Shown in pieces: positions 46,476 through 56,509 of a stretch of DNA of 64,000 nt. This DNA comes from an uncultured Aquimarina sp. (lineage in GTDB: Bacteria > Bacteroidota > Bacteroidia > Flavobacteriales > Flavobacteriaceae), in NCBI GenBank assembly GCA_947492105.1, contig CANLMN010000019.1, forward strand, positions 32,624 to 96,623, given 5' to 3'. The position numbers and the translations under genes were made by a program. Positions within the stretch are counted from its first letter, which is position 1. Every line of letters starts with the position of its first letter. The notes beneath the pieces are model-generated. The model searched no databases, had not been told where the DNA came from, and saw only the letters and a list, made by a program, of their open reading frames with translations.

Positions 46476-47750
46476 TTACAAATCGAATTGTTTAATTTTT
46501 CTATATAGTGTACGCTCACTAATACCAAGTTCTTCTGCTGCAGCCTTGCGTTTACCCCGATGCCGTTCTAGAGATTTCTTGATCAACTCTAATTCTTTGT
46601 CATGTAAAGATAGGGTTTCTTCTTCTTCAATTTCTTCTGCAAAATGATATTTATCTATTTCTTGGGGTGCTTCATACACTGTTTCTGTAACAGGAGCAAT
46701 TCCTAACAGCTTTTGTTGTGGAGCTACCTCTTCCTTATATACTGCTTGTTGAACTTCAGTATCCTCTCCATAGATTTTCTGAATCAGATTTTCATTTTCT
46801 TTTTGCACCTGCTGACTATCATCTTTTTTCATTAACTCCATTGTGAGTTTTTTCAAGTCATTCAGATCACTTTTCATATCAAACAACACTTTGTAAAGAA
46901 TCTCTCGTTCATTACTAAAGTCACTTTGTGCTTTTTCGTCTGAGATCACTGCAGGTAGATTAGCTCCCATATCTGGAAGATACCCATGCAACGTTACAGC
47001 CGAAATCACTCGCTCTTGCTCCAAAACAGAAACCTGCTCTGCAACATTTCGTAGCTGTCGAATATTACCACTCCATTTGTATTGTATCAAAAGAGACGCA
47101 GCATCTTCTGTCAATCTGATCGTTGGCATTTTATATTTGATTGCAAAGTCTGAGGCAAATTTTCTAAAAAGTAAATGAATATCTTCCTTGCGTTCTCTCA
47201 ATGCAGGCAATAGAATCTCTACAGTACTCAATCGATAGTACAGATCTTCTCTGAACTTCTCTTTCTTTATCGCTGCAAACATATTAACATTGGTTGCTGC
47301 AACGATACGGACATCAGTTTTTTGCACTTTGGAAGACCCAACTTTTATAAACTCTCCATTTTCTAAAACCCGTAGCAATCGTACCTGTGTTGTCAATGGC
47401 AATTCTCCTACTTCATCCAAAAAAATTGTCCCACCATCTGCTACTTCAAAATACCCACTTCTAGTTGATGTTGCACCCGTAAAAGCACCTTTTTCGTGTC
47501 CAAAAAGCTCACTATCAATCGTGCCTTCTGGAATAGCACCACAGTTTACTGCAATATACTTCCCATGCTTACGATGCGACAGCGAATGTACAATCTTTGG
47601 AATACTTTCTTTACCCACACCGCTTTCTCCTGTTACCAAAACAGAAATATCCGTAGGTGCTACTTGTATCGCTTTCTCTACTGCACGATTGAGTTTGAGA
47701 TCATTCCCAATAATTCCAAAACGTTGTTTGATAGCTTGTATGGATTCCAT
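46476..47750 (-). CDS. Sigma-54-interacting transcriptional activator without receiver domain
   Basis: A 424-residue bacterial enhancer-binding protein. The AAA+ domain begins almost at once: Walker A GESGVGKES near residue 41, the sigma-54 contact loop ELFGHEKGAFTGAT near residue 85, Walker B GGTIFLDEVGELP, and sensor RVLENGEFIKVGSSK. A linker follows, then a Fis-type helix-turn-helix at the C-terminus (GKRKAAAEELGISERTLYRK). There is no N-terminal receiver, GAF or PAS domain, so its activity may be controlled by level or by a partner. It sits in an operon with miaB, lptE and secG, an order conserved in Flavobacteriaceae. Confidence 0.93.
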   Translation of the reverse strand: MESIQAIKQRFGIIGNDLKLNRAVEKAIQVAPTDISVLVTGESGVGKESIPKIVHSLSHRKHGKYIAVNCGAIPEGTIDSELFGHEKGAFTGATSTRSGYFEVADGGTIFLDEVGELPLTTQVRLLRVLENGEFIKVGSSKVQKTDVRIVAATNVNMFAAIKKEKFREDLYYRLSTVEILLPALRERKEDIHLLFRKFASDFAIKYKMPTIRLTEDAASLLIQYKWSGNIRQLRNVAEQVSVLEQERVISAVTLHGYLPDMGANLPAVISDEKAQSDFSNEREILYKVLFDMKSDLNDLKKLTMELMKKDDSQQVQKENENLIQKIYGEDTEVQQAVYKEEVAPQQKLLGIAPVTETVYEAPQEIDKYHFAEEIEEEETLSLHDKELELIKKSLERHRGKRKAAAEELGISERTLYRKIKQFDL

Positions 47751-47946
47751 TTTTTTTAGTTCTACGTTATGAATTAAATTTCAAATTACTATTCGGTAAT
47801 ATCAAAACACCGAGCAAATCCATGTTACTTCCAAAACCTGTTCATTACACTTGAAAATTTTTCAGCATTTGGACTGTTATCAACTATACAAAAATTGGTC
47901 CACTCCAAACAGATTTCGGATTTCACAAAAATCTCATAATTTCGTT

Positions 47947-49392
47947 TTAATTATTCTCCGAATATCCAACGGCAGTTCCAAGTAAAGTTGCACTTGTACA
48001 ATCTTCTATCCGGACATTTACAAAATCTCCTACTTTGTAATGTTCTTTAGGAAAAACTGCCATAATATTTTGCGGATTCCTTCCGCTCCATTGCTGATCT
48101 GATTTTTTGGATGTTTTTTCGATCAAAATCTCTATCGTCTTCCCTAGATAAGCTTTGTGTCTATAATGACTATGCACTCGTTGCAAAGTATGAATCTCTG
48201 CCAAGCGTCTCTTTTTTATATCCTCTGGCACATCATCTTTTAGCTTTCGGGCAGCCATAGTCCCTGGACGTTCAGAATACGTAAACATATACCCATATTC
48301 ATACTTTACATACTCCATCAACGAAAGCGTATCTTGATGATCCAGTTCTGTTTCTGTTGGAAATCCAGAAATAATATCTTGTGAAATAGCGCAATCAGGA
48401 ATTAATTCTTTGATATTGTCTATCAAATCCATATATTCTTGCCTTGTGTGTAATCGATTCATCTCTTTGAGAATACGATCACTCCCACTTTGTATAGGTA
48501 AATGGATGTAATTACAAATATTCGCATTTGCCGCAACAACTTTGACTACATCTAAGGTCATGTCCTGTGGATTAGACGTAGTAAAACGAATCCGTGTCTT
48601 TGGATGCTTTGTTGCCACTGTATTTAATAATTGTGCAAAGTCAACAGCTGTTGCCTTCTCAAAATCACTCGCCTTCTCAAAATCCTTTTTCAGTCCGCCA
48701 CCATACCAGAGGTAGCTATCAACGTTCTGACCAAGCAATGTAATTTCCTTAAAGTTTTTAGCGACCAAATCATCTATTTCTTCCAAAATGCTCTGTGGTT
48801 CCCTGCTTCGCTCTCTCCCGCGAGTAAACGGTACTACACAAAATGTACACATGTTATCACATCCTCTAGTTATTGAGACAAAAGCAGAAACCCCATTACT
48901 TTGCAAACGGACTGGAGCAATGTCTCCATACGTCTCTTCTTTTGAAAGAATCACATTAACAGCATTACGCCCTGCATCTACCTCTTCTAACAAATTCGGC
49001 AAATCTTTATAAGCATCTGGTCCTACAACCAGATCTACCATTTTTTCTTCTTCTAGGAATTTACTTTTTAATCGTTCTGCCATGCAACCCAATACTCCAA
49101 TCTTCATTTTCGGATTGATTTTCCTGACAGCATTATATTTCTCCAAACGCTTGCGCACGGTTTGTTCTGCTTTGTCCCGAATAGAACAAGTATTCACCAA
49201 AACTAAATCAGCATCTTCTAAATTTTGAGTGGTATTAAAACCTTGATCAGCCAAAATCGAGGCTACGATTTCACTGTCACTAAAATTCATTTGGCACCCA
49301 TAACTTTCTATAAAAAGTTTACGAGTATTATTCTTTTTTTCTTCCAGAACTAATGCTGTTCCTTGTTTTTTTTCATCGATAATCTTCTCCAT
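47947..49392 (-). CDS. miaB: tRNA-2-methylthio-N6-dimethylallyladenosine synthase MiaB
   Basis: A 481-residue radical-SAM methylthiotransferase that modifies i6A37 of tRNA. The N-terminal MTTase domain has the three Cys ligands (YGCQMN, NTCSIRDKAEQTV, GVLGCMAERL). The radical SAM domain has CDNMCTFCVVPFTRGRERSR (CxxxCxxC). A C-terminal TRAM domain (KVGDFVNVRIEDCTSATLLG) ends it. It is the first gene of the minus-strand operon running to secG and has a good promoter upstream. Confidence 0.96.
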   Translation of the reverse strand: MEKIIDEKKQGTALVLEEKKNNTRKLFIESYGCQMNFSDSEIVASILADQGFNTTQNLEDADLVLVNTCSIRDKAEQTVRKRLEKYNAVRKINPKMKIGVLGCMAERLKSKFLEEEKMVDLVVGPDAYKDLPNLLEEVDAGRNAVNVILSKEETYGDIAPVRLQSNGVSAFVSITRGCDNMCTFCVVPFTRGRERSREPQSILEEIDDLVAKNFKEITLLGQNVDSYLWYGGGLKKDFEKASDFEKATAVDFAQLLNTVATKHPKTRIRFTTSNPQDMTLDVVKVVAANANICNYIHLPIQSGSDRILKEMNRLHTRQEYMDLIDNIKELIPDCAISQDIISGFPTETELDHQDTLSLMEYVKYEYGYMFTYSERPGTMAARKLKDDVPEDIKKRRLAEIHTLQRVHSHYRHKAYLGKTIEILIEKTSKKSDQQWSGRNPQNIMAVFPKEHYKVGDFVNVRIEDCTSATLLGTAVGYSENN

Positions 49393-49496
49393 ACTCTATA
49401 CTAAACGATTAAACCTGAACGAACCTGTTACAAGATTCTTTCCATTTTTAGAGCTATCATACCATAGCCCCTCACCATATCATCTAATTCTCTTTA

Positions 49497-49528
49497 CAAA
49501 ACTAAACTCCTAGCTTCTTTATTTTCAA
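49497..49528 (-). promoter_or_regulatory. Bacteroidota promoter for the miaB operon
   Basis: On the minus strand TTG at 49528-49526, a 21-bp spacer, and TAGTTTTG at 49504-49497 match the TTG / TAnnTTTG pattern. The leader to the miaB ATG at 49392 is about 100 nt. Confidence 0.6.
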
Positions 49529-49786
49529 AATTACTCCATATTACAAATCCCCTCTTAACTATGAACAAGTCTAACCCCGTTGCATCACCATCTGTATTGT
49601 CACTGTCTCTTCTTATCACCAAGCATGCAAATATCACAGGAATAAAGAAATCAGAGCGCAAAGATACAACATCAAAAAGATATGACAAACTGACAGGTGT
49701 TGTTTTTGGCCATAAAAAAACAATCCCAGCTACGCAACCTCAAAACAAAAGCACCATCTATAAGATATACCAAAAACCTTTAATTT
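49529..49786. other. Divergent intergenic region, no gene supported
   Basis: Between the miaB promoter and the LVIVD gene. Two short overlapping frames on opposite strands (49561-49809 and 49494-49688) show no recognised domain. The plus strand is A and C rich. Confidence 0.5.
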
Positions 49787-51019
49787 ATGAATACGAAACA
49801 AACCTATAGCATTCTATTCTTTCTGATTACTTTAATTTCTTGCGAAAAACAAAATGACGACCTCTACCATACCGTCAATGTCGCAATACCCATTATCATG
49901 AACCAAGAAGAATTAAGATCAGAAGTAAAAATCCAATCACCAGAGACAATATCACAAACCGGAAAAATATACTCCTATAAAAACTACTTATTCATCAACG
50001 ACAAAACAAAAGGAATCCACATTATAGATAATAGCAATCCCAAAAACCCAATCAAATTCAAACTAATTGCACTACCGGCAAACACAGATATCGCCATCAA
50101 AAATGATTTTTTATACGCAGATAGTGGTACAGACCTTGTAACATTTGATATAAGCGACATGAATTCTATCACAGAAATAGGCAGGTCAAAAGAAGTTTTT
50201 CCACTCCGCTACCCACCAGTTCCAGAAAACACAAGCTATGTAGATTATAGCCACTTTGACCACAACTCAACAGGAATCATCACGGGGTACACCATAGAAA
50301 CGAGAAGAGAAAAAAAAATTACAGATGACTTTGATATAGTTACTAGTTTTCAGAACACTTCAAATTCTGTAGGTATCGGAGGGTCTTTAGCTCGTTTTAA
50401 TATCGTAGACAACTACCTTTATATAGTAGACATATACAATTTATCGGTATTTGATATCAAAAACCTAAATTCTCCAAAAGCATTGCATCAACAATACGTT
50501 GGATGGGAAATAGAAACCATATTTAACCAAGGTAATTATATGTATATCGGAAGTACAACAGGAATGCTTATTTATGACATTACAAATAGAGCTGTCCCCC
50601 AACACCAATCTACTATAAGTCACTTATTAGCCTGTGACCCTGTAGTCGTCCAAGGAGATCTTGCTTATGTAACACTAAGAGGAGGTAATGAATGTGGGCA
50701 GCCCGATAGTATGCTAGAAGTCATAGATGTACAGGATAAAAAGAACCCAAAACTTCTTCAGACATACCCCATGCAAAACCCCTATGGTTTAGGTATAAAA
50801 GATCAATCATTATTTGTATGCGATGGAACCGCTGGACTACGTGTATTTGATATCTCCCAAACGCCAACACTCCACCAAACATCCGTGTTCCAAAACATCA
50901 ATACAAAAGACGTAATACCCCTAGAAGACAAACTATTAATGATCAGCGATGATAGTATTTATCAATACTTATATGAACAAAAAACTTTAAAACTACTCAG
51001 TAGATTTAGACTTAACTGA
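49787..51019 (+). CDS. LVIVD-repeat surface lipoprotein
   Basis: A 410-residue protein with a lipoprotein signal (ITLISCEKQNDD; the acidic stretch after Cys fits a lipoprotein export signal). The mature part consists of LVIVD-type beta-propeller repeats: KGIHIIDNSNPKNPIKFKLI, LVTFDISDMNSITEIG, LYIVDIYNLSVFDIKNLNSP, MLIYDITNRAVPQHQS, LEVIDVQDKKNPKLLQTY and LRVFDISQTPTLHQTS. The family is found on Bacteroidota surfaces; binding partners are unknown. Codons are C-rich compared with plus-strand genes in the left half of the window. It is a single gene. Confidence 0.88.
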   Translation: MNTKQTYSILFFLITLISCEKQNDDLYHTVNVAIPIIMNQEELRSEVKIQSPETISQTGKIYSYKNYLFINDKTKGIHIIDNSNPKNPIKFKLIALPANTDIAIKNDFLYADSGTDLVTFDISDMNSITEIGRSKEVFPLRYPPVPENTSYVDYSHFDHNSTGIITGYTIETRREKKITDDFDIVTSFQNTSNSVGIGGSLARFNIVDNYLYIVDIYNLSVFDIKNLNSPKALHQQYVGWEIETIFNQGNYMYIGSTTGMLIYDITNRAVPQHQSTISHLLACDPVVVQGDLAYVTLRGGNECGQPDSMLEVIDVQDKKNPKLLQTYPMQNPYGLGIKDQSLFVCDGTAGLRVFDISQTPTLHQTSVFQNINTKDVIPLEDKLLMISDDSIYQYLYEQKTLKLLSRFRLN

Positions 51020-51140
51020 CTTTTTTTATTTTTTTTTAAAAACATGTACAACAACACATTACCTATTCATTTGCCATTGTATAAGACTGTTAAAAGACTG
51101 TTAGATTCCAAGAAGCGCTCACCACTAAAAAAAAATCCTA

Positions 51141-51148
51141 TACTTTTG
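51141..51148 (+). promoter_or_regulatory. topA: Bacteroidota -7 promoter element (TACTTTTG) for topA
   Basis: TACTTTTG fits TAnnTTTG and ends 19 bp before the topA ATG. No TTG was found at the -33 spacing. Confidence 0.5.
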
Positions 51149-51167
51149 TAATCACAAATAACATGTT

Positions 51168-53687
51168 ATGGCAAAGAATTTAGTAATTGTTGAGTCCCCT
51201 GCAAAAGCTAAGACAATAGAGAAATTTTTAGGAAAAGACTACACAGTGGTTTCCAGTTTTGGGCATATAGCAGACCTACCTGCAAAAGAACTAGGAGTTG
51301 ATGTAGATGGAGATTTCAAGCCAAAATACATTGTGTCCAGTGACAAAAAAGATGTTGTTAAAAAGCTAAAAAGTCTTTCGAAAAAAGCAGAAATGATTTG
51401 GTTAGCAAGTGATGAGGATCGAGAAGGAGAAGCCATTGCGTGGCATCTTTCGGAAGAACTTAATCTGACGGATGAACGAACAAAACGCATTGTTTTTCAT
51501 GAAATTACAAAAAATGCTATTCTCAAGGCGATAGAGAATCCGAGAAAAATTGATTACAATTTAGTAAACGCACAACAAGCAAGACGCGTGCTAGATCGAT
51601 TAGTTGGATATGAATTATCACCGATTCTATGGCGCAAAGTTAAAGGAGGACTTTCTGCAGGAAGAGTACAATCAGTTTCCGTAAGACTCATTGTAGAACA
51701 GGAGCGTAAAATACTTAATTTTGATGCAAAAGCTTCCTATAGAGTAGATGCTGAATTCACGAATGAAGCTAATAAATCTTTCAAAGCCAAGCTTTCCAAA
51801 AATTTTGAAACAAAAAAAGATGCACTAGCTTTTCTTGAGAAAAACCTAGGAGCTGCTTTTAAAGTTGCTGATCTAACAACAAAACCAGCAAAAAAATCTC
51901 CTGCACCTCCGTTTACAACGTCTACTTTGCAACAAGAAGCTTCGCGTAAGTTAAGTTTTTCTGTAAGTAAAACAATGACAATGGCGCAACGTCTTTATGA
52001 GGCAGGACTCATTACTTATATGAGAACAGATAGTGTCAATCTTTCTGTTGATGCGCAAAATGCAGCGAAAACAGAAATCAATGCTGCTTATGGAGAGCAA
52101 TTTAGTCAAACTAGGCAATACAAAGGTAAATCGAAAGGAGCACAAGAGGCGCACGAAGCGATTCGTCCAACAGATTTTTCCAAGCATACGGTAAATATCG
52201 ATTATGATCAGCAACGATTATATGAGCTAATTTGGAAACGTGCTATTGCATCTCAAATGAGTGATGCGCAATTAGAGCGTACAAATGTAAAAATATCTGC
52301 GAACAAACATCAGCAACTATTCGTAGCCAATGGAGAGGTTATCAAATTTGAAGGTTTTCTAAAAGTATATCTAGAAGGAAATGATGACGAAGATGATGAG
52401 CAAGAAGGTATGCTCCCTTCTATGAAAATTGACGAAAGTTTATTTAATAAATACATCAGTGCCACCGAACGCTTTACTCGACCACCAAGTCGATTTACAG
52501 AAGCATCATTGGTAAAAAAGCTAGAAGAACTAGGAATTGGACGACCTTCTACCTATGCACCAACAATCTCTACAATTCAAAATAGAAAATACGTAGAAAA
52601 AGGTGCCAAAGAAGGAGAATTACGTACATACGCTCAAATAACTCTTAGCAACGATAGCATAAAAGAAAAAGAGCTTTCTGAAAAAGTAGGAAGCGACAAA
52701 GGAAAATTGATACCTACAGATGTCGGTATGGTTGTTAACGACTTTTTGGTGAATCATTTTTCAGGAATTTTGGACTACAACTTTACAGCAAAAGTAGAGC
52801 AAGATTTTGATGAAATTGCAGAAGGTAATGAAGATTGGACTACAATCATGAAAGACTTTTATAGCGATTTTCATCCAAGGGTTATAGATGTAGAGGCTAA
52901 TGCAGAACGCGAAGTTGGAGAACGTATCCTAGGTAAAGACCCCGAAAGCGGAAAACCCGTAAGTGTACGTCTAGGTAAATTTGGTCCTATGGTACAGATT
53001 GGATCTGTTGAAGATGAAGAAAAACCTCGATTTGCAAGCTTAGGGCCAGACCAAACACTAAGTAGTATTACATACGATCAAGCAATGGCATTGTTTGAGC
53101 TACCTAAAGATCTAGGTGAATACAAAGATGAACCTGTTTCTGTCAACAATGGGAGATTTGGGCCATATGTCAAGTTTGGAGAAAAATTCATTTCCTTAGA
53201 AAAAGGAGAAGACCCTCTAAAAACGTCTCTAGAACGTGCTATAGAATTAATTATAGCCAAAGAAAAAGCAGACGAACCTATCTATATGTATGAAGAACTA
53301 CCTGTACAAAAAGGAACAGGTCGTTTCGGTCCCTTTATCAAATGGAAAGGAATGTTTATAAATGTCAACAAAAAATATGATTTCGACAATCTCTCTGATG
53401 CTGATATTGTTCAATTAATTGAAGACAAGAAACAAAAAGAAATAGATAAAGTCATCCACAACTGGGAAGACGAAGGTATCCGAGTAGAAAAAGCACGTTG
53501 GAGTCGTAGCAATATTATAAAGGGAAAAATAAAAATTGAACTACCAAAAACTGTCGACGCTACAAAATTGACATTAGAAGAAGTTCAAGCTATTATTGAA
53601 AAAAACGCTCCAAAAAAGAAAGCAACCAAAAAGAAAGCGCCTGCCAAGAAAAAGGCACCGGCTAAGAAAAAAGTTGCCAAAAAATAG
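51168..53687 (+). CDS. topA: DNA topoisomerase I
   Basis: An 839-residue type IA topoisomerase that relaxes negative supercoils. The N-terminal TOPRIM domain has MAKNLVIVESPAKAKTIEKF and ASDEDREGEAIAWHL. The catalytic Tyr lies in GLITYMRTDSVNLS near residue 285. LEELGIGRPSTYAPTISTIQ is also typical. In place of the C4 zinc fingers of E. coli TopA there are two topo_C_Rpt segments (NNGRFGPYVKFGEKFISLE, GRFGPFIKWKGMFI) and a Lys/Ala-rich basic tail (last 25 residues). That C-terminal design is usual in Bacteroidota. It has its own promoter. Confidence 0.96.
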   Translation: MAKNLVIVESPAKAKTIEKFLGKDYTVVSSFGHIADLPAKELGVDVDGDFKPKYIVSSDKKDVVKKLKSLSKKAEMIWLASDEDREGEAIAWHLSEELNLTDERTKRIVFHEITKNAILKAIENPRKIDYNLVNAQQARRVLDRLVGYELSPILWRKVKGGLSAGRVQSVSVRLIVEQERKILNFDAKASYRVDAEFTNEANKSFKAKLSKNFETKKDALAFLEKNLGAAFKVADLTTKPAKKSPAPPFTTSTLQQEASRKLSFSVSKTMTMAQRLYEAGLITYMRTDSVNLSVDAQNAAKTEINAAYGEQFSQTRQYKGKSKGAQEAHEAIRPTDFSKHTVNIDYDQQRLYELIWKRAIASQMSDAQLERTNVKISANKHQQLFVANGEVIKFEGFLKVYLEGNDDEDDEQEGMLPSMKIDESLFNKYISATERFTRPPSRFTEASLVKKLEELGIGRPSTYAPTISTIQNRKYVEKGAKEGELRTYAQITLSNDSIKEKELSEKVGSDKGKLIPTDVGMVVNDFLVNHFSGILDYNFTAKVEQDFDEIAEGNEDWTTIMKDFYSDFHPRVIDVEANAEREVGERILGKDPESGKPVSVRLGKFGPMVQIGSVEDEEKPRFASLGPDQTLSSITYDQAMALFELPKDLGEYKDEPVSVNNGRFGPYVKFGEKFISLEKGEDPLKTSLERAIELIIAKEKADEPIYMYEELPVQKGTGRFGPFIKWKGMFINVNKKYDFDNLSDADIVQLIEDKKQKEIDKVIHNWEDEGIRVEKARWSRSNIIKGKIKIELPKTVDATKLTLEEVQAIIEKNAPKKKATKKKAPAKKKAPAKKKVAKK

Positions 53688-53703
53688 CTTTTCATAACAT
53701 ACA

Positions 53704-53744
53704 AAAATTGGTTTAGTATATTTCACCTATATGCTAAACCAATT
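53704..53744 (+). terminator. Hairpin after topA
   Basis: AAAATTGGTTTAG and CTAAACCAATTTT pair, extended by ATAT/ATAT, around a short loop 17 bp after the topA stop. The T-run is short, so the efficiency is uncertain. Confidence 0.65.
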
Positions 53745-53773
53745 TTATCTAGGAATCATAAAAACGCCACCTC

Positions 53774-54937
53774 ATGTCCTTTGAATTTCTAACTCCTGTC
53801 AGCGAGGAAGTTTTACTACACCAAGAAAATCTAAACGAACAATCATTAGGCAAACACATAAAAATTCATACCAAAACTGATGGAGTACCAGAGCTAAAAG
53901 GTGTACAACTAGCGCTAATTGGTATTTGCGAAAATCGGAATAGTGTTCATTCCATTGACAGTCCAAATTTTGATACCGTACGCAAAGAATTTTATGAATT
54001 ATTCCCAGGTAATTGGAATTTCTCTATCGCAGATTTGGGGGACATAAAAGCAGGAAATGACGTAAAAGACACCTATTTTGTAATTCGAGAAATTGTAAGT
54101 ATCTTATTACGCAAACAATGCATACCGCTTTTGCTAGGAGGAAGTCAAGATTTAGCCTATGCGCAATATCGAGCCTATGACGATTTTGACCAAATGGTTA
54201 ATCTCGTTAACATAGACAGTCGTTTTGACCTTGGTGATGCTTCAGGAGATCTAAACAATCGTTCATTTCTAGGTAAAATCGTTATAGAAAAACCATACAA
54301 TCTATTTAATTATAGCAACATAGGGTATCAAACTTATTTTAATGCCCAAGAAGAAATAGATCTAATGGATAAACTTTTTTTTGATGCTTATCGTCTTGGC
54401 GAAATCTCTTCAGATATCACTATTGCAGAACCTGTACTACGAGATGCTGATATGGTTTGCATTGATCTGGAGGCAATAAACGGTTCCTATTTGAGTTATA
54501 ATGAAGTAAACTCCCCAAATGGTTTAGATGGAAAAGAAATTTGTGCCATCGCCCGCTATGCAGGAATTAGTGACAAGGTAACTAGTTTTGGAATTTACGA
54601 ATACAAAAATGCTATATATCAAGGATTAAGCGAAAAACTTATTGCCCAGATATTATGGTATTTTGCAGAAGGTGTTAATTATCGATCACAAGAACTAGTT
54701 GTAAGAGAACAGCCCGGAGTTTTACATTACACGGTTCCAATTGATGATGAAGTACTGTCGTTTTATAAAAGCAGTAAAACACAACGTTGGTGGATAGAAA
54801 TTCCATTTATTTCTGGAATTGATAATAAATTAAAAAGACACACGTTATTACCATGCACATACAAGGATTATGAAAATGCTTGTAACCAACAAATACCAGA
54901 GCGCTGGTATAAAGCAAGAAGAAAAAACGAAGTTTAA
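53774..54937 (+). CDS. Arginase/formimidoylglutamase-fold protein with degenerate metal site
   Basis: A 387-residue ureohydrolase-fold protein, usually annotated in flavobacteria as formimidoylglutamase. Normal members bind two Mn ions through GG(D/G)H, DAHxD and SxDxDxxD. Here the first reads LLLGGSQDLAYAQY (His replaced by Gln), the second NIDSRFDLGD (His replaced by Arg), and the third VCIDLEAINGSY (second Asp replaced by Glu). Loss of half the ligands makes the usual hydrolysis unlikely, so it is probably a pseudoenzyme or has changed function. It lies between topA and gldK, 110 bp before gldK and on the same strand, which suggests a link to type IX secretion or gliding. No hut pathway genes are nearby. 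Confidence 0.82.
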   Translation: MSFEFLTPVSEEVLLHQENLNEQSLGKHIKIHTKTDGVPELKGVQLALIGICENRNSVHSIDSPNFDTVRKEFYELFPGNWNFSIADLGDIKAGNDVKDTYFVIREIVSILLRKQCIPLLLGGSQDLAYAQYRAYDDFDQMVNLVNIDSRFDLGDASGDLNNRSFLGKIVIEKPYNLFNYSNIGYQTYFNAQEEIDLMDKLFFDAYRLGEISSDITIAEPVLRDADMVCIDLEAINGSYLSYNEVNSPNGLDGKEICAIARYAGISDKVTSFGIYEYKNAIYQGLSEKLIAQILWYFAEGVNYRSQELVVREQPGVLHYTVPIDDEVLSFYKSSKTQRWWIEIPFISGIDNKLKRHTLLPCTYKDYENACNQQIPERWYKARRKNEV

Positions 54938-55047
54938 CACTTTTAACAGTTGATTTTAAGGATTTATTTGGAAATATTTTTTTATTAGAAATAAAATAAA
55001 TATGTTTACGTCCTTAAATCAGATTTGATCTTAACCTAAATTTAATT

Positions 55048-56418
55048 ATGAAAAAACTAGTAGTATTAATTGCTATCGCAATTTTGCTTGTGAGTTGTGG
55101 CGGAAGCGGTGGCGACCGTGGGGAGCTTGTTGGAGCAAAAGGCAAGAAATGGCATCCTGAAAAACCCTATGGAATGACCCGCATCCCCGGCGGATCATTT
55201 ATAATGGGAAAGGCAGATGATGACAAAGCACATCTACAAAATGCGCCAACCAAAACTGTTACTGTTAGATCTTTTTACATGGACGAAACAGAAATCACAA
55301 ACGCCGAATACAGACAATTCGTAGAATGGGTTCGTGATTCTACGTTACGAACAAAGCTTGCTATCATGGCAGACGAAGTTGGTCAAGGTGAAGGTGGTGA
55401 AGGTATTGGAGCATATGCCTTCAAAGACTCTGATGATGAAGAACTTTCTCCATACGAACAGTACATGAAAGACAATTATAGTGGTCTTGGAGAAACTGGT
55501 TACGAAGGAAGAAAGCTCAATAAAAAAGTGGATCTTGAAATGGAAACTGAAGATTATCCAGACGAGTACTATGTTGAAGTTATGGATAGCATGTACCTTC
55601 CTCAAGAAGAATCTTACAACGGTCAACGTACAATTGATGTTAGTAAGCTAATATTCACTTATACATGGATGGATATTCAAGCAGCAGCTCGTGCTAAACA
55701 AGGAAGACGAAAAGATTTCATAAAGCAAGAAACTATTTCCATATACCCAGATACCACAGTATGGATAAAAGATTTTGCATATTCTTATAATGAACCAATG
55801 CACAATGACTATTTCTGGCATAGTGCATACGAAGATTATCCTGTAGTAGGTGTTACTTGGGAGCAAGCAAAGGCATTTTGTGCTTGGAGAACAATATTGA
55901 AAAATAGTTATCAAAAAGAGAAAAAGCGAGAATACGTAAACCGCTTTAGACTACCTACAGAAGCAGAATGGGAATACGCCGCTCGTGGTGGATTAGAATC
56001 AGCATCATACCCTTGGGGTGGACCTTATGCAAAAAATGATAGAGGTTGTTTCTTGGCAAACTTTAAACCTCTAAGAGGGGATTATGCTGCAGATAATTAT
56101 TTGTACACAGTAGAAGCAGATGCGTTTGACGCTAATGATTATGGTCTGTACAACATGGCAGGTAATGTTTCTGAGTGGGTAGATTCTTCGTACGATCCAG
56201 CATCTTATGAATATTCATCTTCAATGAACCCGAATGTTAATGATGACATGAATCAACGTAAAGTTGTACGTGGTGGGTCTTGGAAGGATGTTGCATACTT
56301 CCTACAAGTAAGTACTCGTGATTACGAATATGCGGATTCAGCACGTAGCTACATTGGATTTAGAACCGTACAAGATTATATGGGCACCGATATTACCAAA
56401 ACGAAAGCCCCCAAATAA
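55048..56418 (+). CDS. gldK: Gliding motility / T9SS lipoprotein GldK
   Basis: A 456-residue lipoprotein (signal ILLVSCGGSGG, Cys near residue 17). An FGE-sulfatase-like fold is split by an insert: RIPGGSFIMGKADDDK and MDETEITNAEYRQFVEW near the start, later FRLPTEAEWEYAARGGLES, GLYNMAGNVSEWVDSSYDP and VVRGGSWKDVAYFLQ. GldK with GldN forms the large periplasmic ring under the outer membrane in the type IX secretion system. It begins the gldKLMN block. Confidence 0.96.
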   Translation: MKKLVVLIAIAILLVSCGGSGGDRGELVGAKGKKWHPEKPYGMTRIPGGSFIMGKADDDKAHLQNAPTKTVTVRSFYMDETEITNAEYRQFVEWVRDSTLRTKLAIMADEVGQGEGGEGIGAYAFKDSDDEELSPYEQYMKDNYSGLGETGYEGRKLNKKVDLEMETEDYPDEYYVEVMDSMYLPQEESYNGQRTIDVSKLIFTYTWMDIQAAARAKQGRRKDFIKQETISIYPDTTVWIKDFAYSYNEPMHNDYFWHSAYEDYPVVGVTWEQAKAFCAWRTILKNSYQKEKKREYVNRFRLPTEAEWEYAARGGLESASYPWGGPYAKNDRGCFLANFKPLRGDYAADNYLYTVEADAFDANDYGLYNMAGNVSEWVDSSYDPASYEYSSSMNPNVNDDMNQRKVVRGGSWKDVAYFLQVSTRDYEYADSARSYIGFRTVQDYMGTDITKTKAPK

Positions 56419-56509
56419 TTAACCTATTTATTACTTATATATTAACTAACCTCTCTTTATAGTTCTTTCAACCTTATATGAGCTAAAGAGTAATTAAAAT
56501 TTATTTATT

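Noticed and set aside
49561-49809. 82-residue plus-strand frame before the LVIVD gene, and a minus-strand frame at 49494-49688
   Set aside because: Neither has a recognised domain, they overlap each other and the miaB promoter, and the first runs into the LVIVD gene start.
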